This document shows positions 43,046 to 46,747 of a stretch of DNA of 46,747 nt, in pieces. A program made the position numbers and the translations under genes. The notes under the pieces were generated by a model, which was not told where the DNA came from, did not search any database, and was given only the letters and a program-made list of their open reading frames with translations. The stretch is from assembly GCA_902629125.1 (NCBI GenBank), contig CACOPQ010000015.1:1-46747 (forward strand). The letters are read 5' to 3'. The number at the start of each line of letters is the position of its first letter. Position 1 is the first letter of the stretch. The stretch comes from an uncultured Alphaproteobacteria bacterium. GTDB lineage: Bacteria; Pseudomonadota; Alphaproteobacteria; Thalassobaculales; Thalassobaculaceae.

Positions 43046-43555
43046 TTAACGATTATTAAAACTGATAGGATCAACGGGTCTTGGTTCTAAATCCCAAGGA
43101 AAATAGATCCATGTATCTTGACTTACTTCAGTCACAAAGGTGTCCACTAATGGCCGTCCCGCTGGCTTTGCATAAACAGTGGCGAAATGAGCCTTGGGTA
43201 AAAGAGCTCTGACAGCTTTTGCAGTCTCACCAGTATCAACTAAATCGTCTACGATAAGCCAATTTTTTCCTGTTTTAGTATAGCTAGGTGCCTTTACTAT
43301 CTGAACAGTCTCTCGTTGCTTTTCATCGAGCTTCTCTGCAGAATTGTCGTGATAACTAATAGCACTTAATGTGTCGACAACTCTTATCTCCAATTCACGC
43401 GCTACGATGGCAGCCGGCACTAATCCGCCCCGAGTAATGGCTATTACACCATCAAATTTGGGTTCCTCAAAAAGGCGCCATGCAAGAGCCTTTGCAGTTC
43501 TATGAAGCTCTTCCCAACTCACTGGGAATCCCTTTGTGTAAGCGGATTCCTGCAT
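43046..43555 (-). CDS. gpt: Xanthine-guanine phosphoribosyltransferase
   Basis: A 169-residue type I phosphoribosyltransferase salvaging xanthine and guanine with PRPP. It begins [23 protein letters not shown], has [27 protein letters not shown], the PRPP loop [18 protein letters not shown], and ends [16 protein letters not shown], as in Gpt. The ATG at 43555 lies 5 nt after GGAGG; an in-frame TTG overlapping that site is rejected. Confidence 0.94.
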   Translation of the reverse strand: MQESAYTKGFPVSWEELHRTAKALAWRLFEEPKFDGVIAITRGGLVPAAIVARELEIRVVDTLSAISYHDNSAEKLDEKQRETVQIVKAPSYTKTGKNWLIVDDLVDTGETAKAVRALLPKAHFATVYAKPAGRPLVDTFVTEVSQDTWIYFPWDLEPRPVDPISFNNR

Positions 43556-43603
43556 ACATTCCTCCAATTTTCTCTAACGAAAATATATTTTAATTCAAAT
43601 AAT

Positions 43604-44062
43604 TTAGATGATTTTTCCTTTGATATTGAAGACTTGCACCCCGGCTATACGCCATCCCTCATGTTCATCTTCGATCATCAAATAAACTACTTTAGCCGCC
43701 TGACCATTGGTTCCAATCATATGAAAGACTAAACTTGGAGCAATACCAAAGTCTTCCACACCTTGGAAGGAAACGGAACGCGGACGGTAGACAATCTTAT
43801 ATCCGTGAAGAACCATTTCTTTAAATTGCTGCGGGCCACCAAAACGTTTTCGAATGTCTGGAGATGCATAACTGTAAGCTCTCGGCCAGTCATCTGTTGC
43901 CATCGCTTCTATTTGAGCTTCTATTACAGCCTTCGCCTTATCTTTTGCTAACTCTGAGGCAGCCGTTTCGAATGCATTGAAAGAACTATAGAGTACTAAT
44001 ATTCCAAACAACCAAGACCAAAAATTTTTGATTGCAAACGAGGTACTGCTAGGCGCTTCCAT
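43604..44062 (-). CDS. DUF4864 domain-containing protein
   Basis: A 152-residue protein with an N-terminal hydrophobic helix (FWSWLFGILVLYSSFNAFE, uncleaved anchor or signal) and a periplasmic NTF2-like domain: KAVIEAQIEAMATDDWPRAYSYASPDIRKRFGGPQQFKEMVLHGYKIVYRPRSV and a final GWRIAGVQVF. This is the DUF4864 family of alphaproteobacteria and cyanobacteria, of unknown role. It sits 17 nt after an OmpA-like lipoprotein gene on the same strand and 48 nt before gpt. Confidence 0.82.
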   Translation of the reverse strand: MEAPSSTSFAIKNFWSWLFGILVLYSSFNAFETAASELAKDKAKAVIEAQIEAMATDDWPRAYSYASPDIRKRFGGPQQFKEMVLHGYKIVYRPRSVSFQGVEDFGIAPSLVFHMIGTNGQAAKVVYLMIEDEHEGWRIAGVQVFNIKGKII

Positions 44063-44079
44063 TAATTTTTGAATCTTTT

Positions 44080-45261
44080 TTAACGCAAGTAGATATGAAC
44101 TTCGTTTCCTGGGTTATTCGCAGATGTCTCAGAAGACATCATTACTCTACTTGGAGGAAGTCCCATATCAACTAGTGAACGCAGTACTGCCTGGGCATTT
44201 CTCCTTGTTGCGTTACTATTTAGGGCTGAATTCGCCACTCCACCCGAAACGGAACTAACTGCAATCAAGTTAAATGTTGCGTCAGGTTTTTTTTGAAGAA
44301 CCCTATTCACTGCCGTATACAGCGCCTGTTCATAGTTTACGTTTGGACGATCAAACCTAATCACTACAATTGGCCTATCACGGTTTCTTCTTATGTTTGA
44401 AATACGCGATTTGCCCGAATCAGACTTAGCTGACCCCATTGTGTAAGAAGTGGTCGCCAGACTTGGACCAAAAAATTCTCCATTTTTTACAGCAAGTGCA
44501 AGTGTATTTAGTTCACCTCGCTCATTAGCTATATAGTTAGTTTGACGCCTTATGTCGTCACTTAACTCAGTTAGAAGGCGCTCGATTAAAATTACCGTTT
44601 GGCTAACATCATCCTCCAAGACGGCTAATTGCGAATGATCCTCATCTATTGCACCAGATAAACCAAATGCCGCTTTAGTAGAATCTAATATGTAAGCTGA
44701 GAGCGCTGCGTCAGCAGCTACCCGGCTGGATAGAGCGGTCATAGCACTCAAATCATTATTCACTTTTTCTAGCTGAGCTTGGGATGAATTCCATTCTTTT
44801 ACCAAAATAGGATTGCCTGGGGTAGTACCTAGTTGAAGCTTGGAGCGCATTGAAGCTACCCTCTCATGGTACCCTCGAGAGTTTGCGTTAGCTAATCGCC
44901 TTGCGTTCTGCAAATCACTATTTTGCTTTTGAACTGATGTCTGCAATCGTTTCAGATCATCTCTCAAGGCGGCCACTTTATTACCTACGGCCGTTCCTGT
45001 GTTTCTACCGGGAGTAGCTGGCTTTACTCTGAAATTTGTAGCGCCCAGTTTTGGCGGTTTATTGGATAGGCCTCGCGCATTGCTCGCTACCGTTGTTGTT
45101 TTGGTACCCGCCGAATTGATTACTATTTTGTGTGCCGGCTTCTTTGTTGACTTGGGCACTCCCCCTGAAAGCGAAGGCCAAAGCGCATCCGTCGTGAAAG
45201 TACAACCGGCGAACAGAAACGCCGATCCAATCAATGTAAAAACTGTAACTGCTTTTTTCAT
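44080..45261 (-). CDS. Lipoprotein with coiled coil and OmpA-like C-terminal domain
   Basis: A 393-residue protein with a lipoprotein signal (AVTVFTLIGSAFLFAGC, lipid on Cys20), a Lys/Thr/Ser-rich linker to about residue 90, helical coiled-coil stretches (VAALRDDLKRLQTSVQKQNSDLQNARRLANAN and DDVSQTVILIERLLTELSDDIRRQTNYI), and a C-terminal domain (about 280-393) with the OmpA-like order VVIRFDRPNVNYEQALYTAVNRVL, then NATRRNAQAVLRSLVDMGLPPSRVMMSS and NEVHIYLR. It may tie outer membrane and periplasm, but the peptidoglycan-binding Asp/Arg pair of OmpA is not obvious. Confidence 0.72.
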   Translation of the reverse strand: MKKAVTVFTLIGSAFLFAGCTFTTDALWPSLSGGVPKSTKKPAHKIVINSAGTKTTTVASNARGLSNKPPKLGATNFRVKPATPGRNTGTAVGNKVAALRDDLKRLQTSVQKQNSDLQNARRLANANSRGYHERVASMRSKLQLGTTPGNPILVKEWNSSQAQLEKVNNDLSAMTALSSRVAADAALSAYILDSTKAAFGLSGAIDEDHSQLAVLEDDVSQTVILIERLLTELSDDIRRQTNYIANERGELNTLALAVKNGEFFGPSLATTSYTMGSAKSDSGKSRISNIRRNRDRPIVVIRFDRPNVNYEQALYTAVNRVLQKKPDATFNLIAVSSVSGGVANSALNSNATRRNAQAVLRSLVDMGLPPSRVMMSSETSANNPGNEVHIYLR

Positions 45262-45455
45262 TGGACGCCATCACCCTATGATTTGTTGACGTTTCCTATC
45301 TTGATCATGTAATACAGACTCTATGAGATTTTCGAATCTATAGACAATAATACCTAACTTTTAAAAACGGTTAATACTATATAAACTAAGCGATTGCTAC
45401 AAGTTGTTTCGAACTTAAACATTTTTTGCTCAAGTTATCTCATTTTTAGGTTTGC

Positions 45456-45486
45456 TTGACTTACAGATCACTCAGACGTTAATAGT
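45456..45486 (+). promoter_or_regulatory. Candidate tRNA-Arg promoter
   Basis: TTGACT (45456-45461) is followed after 18 nt by TAATAG (45480-45485), a weak -10 box. A transcript would start about 8 nt before the mature tRNA. The -35 is good but the -10 matches only three of six consensus positions. Confidence 0.35.
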
Positions 45487-45498
45487 GTTTACATCGGG

Positions 45499-45575
45499 GC
45501 GCCCGTAGCTCAATTGGATAGAGCGTCTGACTACGAATCAGGAGGTTGGGAGTTCGAGTCTTCCCGGGCGCGCCA
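45499..45575 (+). tRNA. tRNA-Arg(ACG)
   Basis: A 77-nt cloverleaf. The acceptor arms GCGCCCG and CGGGCGC pair perfectly, followed by discriminator G and an encoded CCA. The D-arm has AGCTCAATTGGATAGAGC, the anticodon arm TCTGA-CTACGAA-TCAGG with anticodon ACG (deaminated to ICG in bacteria), and the T-arm has GTTCGAGTC within a proper stem. It is a free-standing gene between two minus-strand genes. Confidence 0.97.
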
Positions 45576-45594
45576 GCTGCAGTAGTTTAGCGTT

Positions 45595-46698
45595 TTATAT
45601 TTCTCCAAATAGGAAACCTAGGAGTGCAAAGCGACTCCCACTTCTCATTTCTACAACTTCGTGAAGAAGAGAGCAGGAAAAAACAATAGCTGATCCCGTT
45701 TTTGGCTTATATAGCTTTGGACTAAATTCCGGGAACTTAAGCTCAGCTCCTTCGTACCATTCACTATTTAAATTAATTGTCACCGCAAATCGTCTATGAG
45801 CTACACTGGGTTCGTTATTATCCCGATGACCCACCTTTTCCCCCCCGCGCACTCCTTCGTACCTTGCGATTCGATAACGCTCGTGCCGCGTTATTTCATA
45901 ATTGAATGCCCTTTTAATTTCTGGGAAGAGCCTTTTTTGGAGTCTATTGCTTATGAAATTTTGCGTATCAGTTTCTACCACCCAATGATCCACCCTATCT
46001 TGTCGCCCTTGATCCGGAATTCGCATTTTACAGTCCGTTTTTCTGTTTCCTAGCTGCATATGCCCTGGCTCAACAAAATCACTTCCTCTTGTTTCGAATA
46101 TATTTATCAAATTAAAGCAGTCTTTCTGGTTTAAAACGTTTGGCACCAAGAGCACTGGAGGATGAGCACTGGGTAAAGATCCTTCCAACTCATTCTTGCA
46201 GTTTTCAATCATATCTACCGAAGCTTTTATTGCTGCCTCAACGTTTGCGTCATCACAAGACTGCTCAAATTTTTGAATGCTCAGAACATGTTGGTTTGGT
46301 TCTAATATTATCAATGTGCAGCTACCTGTGGACACTTCCACTTGGTCTAATACCACTCCCCCATCATCGATTAACCTCATAGCCCCAGCTTTTTGCACCT
46401 CCGAAATCGAGGCTAATCCAGTACTCTTCATATTTGGCGGTGTTCCAAGGCCAGGAAACGATAATGCGGGTTTTTGGGCATTCGCAATTATTACTGAGAA
46501 TGACTTCACACCAAGAGAGTCGAGTAATGACCTTTTATCCGAAATTTTTAAAAATACAGACTCCAAAACCCTATTTTGAGAATGATAAACTATTAGAACG
46601 CTAAATCTTCCTGCTATTGGCGGCATAGATATATTGATGCGCTCATTAAGGGGGCCTTTAAAATTCCAATCAGGGCAGATATCTCCAACTTCTAACAT
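45595..46698 (-). CDS. Redoxin-like / 2OG-Fe(II) oxygenase fusion protein
   Basis: A 367-residue protein. Residues about 1-165 look like a peroxiredoxin/thioredoxin fold (VGDICPDWNF, RFSVLIVYHSQ, DDGGVVLDQV), but no peroxidatic or CxxC cysteine lies where the active site should be. Residues about 180-367 form a prolyl-4-hydroxylase-type 2-oxoglutarate Fe(II) domain with His291-x-Asp293, His346 and the 2-oxoglutarate-binding Arg356, in GGEKVGHRDNNEP, VFSCSLLHEVVEM and SRFALLGF. It probably hydroxylates a protein or small molecule, with the redoxin part as a structural or binding module. Its 3' end is 20 nt from the tRNA. Confidence 0.82.
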   Translation of the reverse strand: MLEVGDICPDWNFKGPLNERINISMPPIAGRFSVLIVYHSQNRVLESVFLKISDKRSLLDSLGVKSFSVIIANAQKPALSFPGLGTPPNMKSTGLASISEVQKAGAMRLIDDGGVVLDQVEVSTGSCTLIILEPNQHVLSIQKFEQSCDDANVEAAIKASVDMIENCKNELEGSLPSAHPPVLLVPNVLNQKDCFNLINIFETRGSDFVEPGHMQLGNRKTDCKMRIPDQGRQDRVDHWVVETDTQNFISNRLQKRLFPEIKRAFNYEITRHERYRIARYEGVRGGEKVGHRDNNEPSVAHRRFAVTINLNSEWYEGAELKFPEFSPKLYKPKTGSAIVFSCSLLHEVVEMRSGSRFALLGFLFGEI

Positions 46699-46747
46699 TT
46701 TTTCACCCTCGAATTTTTAATGGCAAATCCGTATTTTTTAATTAAGA

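Overview
The window reads as part of a chromosome of an alphaproteobacterium, moderately AT-rich and probably a free-living, Rhodospirillales-like or marine lineage. This rests on gene content: a split PntA/PntB transhydrogenase, petABC as a three-gene bc1 operon, UbiK, the ilvE / marR-ompR-envZ neighbourhood, the rpmH-rnpA-yidD-yidC-engB-argB and dapD-dapE blocks, DUF4864, and a SAM-II-type riboswitch in front of metY. No species can be named from the sequence alone. No phage, insertion sequence, CRISPR array or origin was seen.

Layout. (1) 1-5.4 kb is a catabolic-looking accessory stretch: an MlrC-type peptidase cut by the window edge, a luciferase-like oxidoreductase, a two-subunit 3-oxoacid CoA-transferase, a class I/II aminotransferase, and an amidohydrolase that has lost its middle. 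(2) 5.4-11.6 kb holds the parts of a biotin-dependent acyl-CoA carboxylase. The carboxyltransferase and a YrdC-like protein are on the minus strand; the free biotin carrier and biotin carboxylase are on the plus strand. Between them lie pntA2 and pntB, without the soluble NAD-binding subunit pntA1. (3) 11.6-18.2 kb: ilvE, a MarR / OmpR / histidine-kinase operon, then a minus-strand ybjN-proC-tetR-csaA operon with a strongly folded leader, and ubiK. (4) 18.3-27.2 kb, plus strand: hldD, lgt, a decayed midA, pgeF, a lipoprotein gene, prs, rplY, pth, ychF and a dienelactone-hydrolase-like gene. (5) 27.2-33 kb: mtnP and petABC on the minus strand separated by a strong terminator, trmL, and metY behind a SAM-II-like riboswitch. 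(6) 33-46.7 kb: truA, a small membrane protein, dapE, dapD, a HAD phosphatase, a PAS-GGDEF diguanylate cyclase, argB-engB-yidC-yidD-rnpA-rpmH, gpt, DUF4864, an OmpA-like lipoprotein, tRNA-Arg(ACG) and a redoxin-like/2OG-Fe(II) oxygenase fusion.

How they work together. Most genes are housekeeping: membrane protein insertion and RNase P, lysine, arginine, proline, branched-chain and methionine biosynthesis, nucleotide supply, the bc1 complex and lipoprotein maturation. A recurrent theme is gene erosion by deletion and point mutation: the amidohydrolase core is deleted, midA (a complex I assembly methyltransferase) carries a nonsense codon, deletions and frameshifts, pntA1 is absent from its usual place, and the dienelactone hydrolase has Asn where the catalytic His is expected. 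The most interesting regulatory signals are the metY riboswitch with a downstream hairpin, a 41-nt hairpin directly before the ybjN ribosome-binding site, a terminator abutting the mtnP ribosome-binding site, and a repeat/palindrome between petA and trmL. I found no convincing entirely new multi-gene system.
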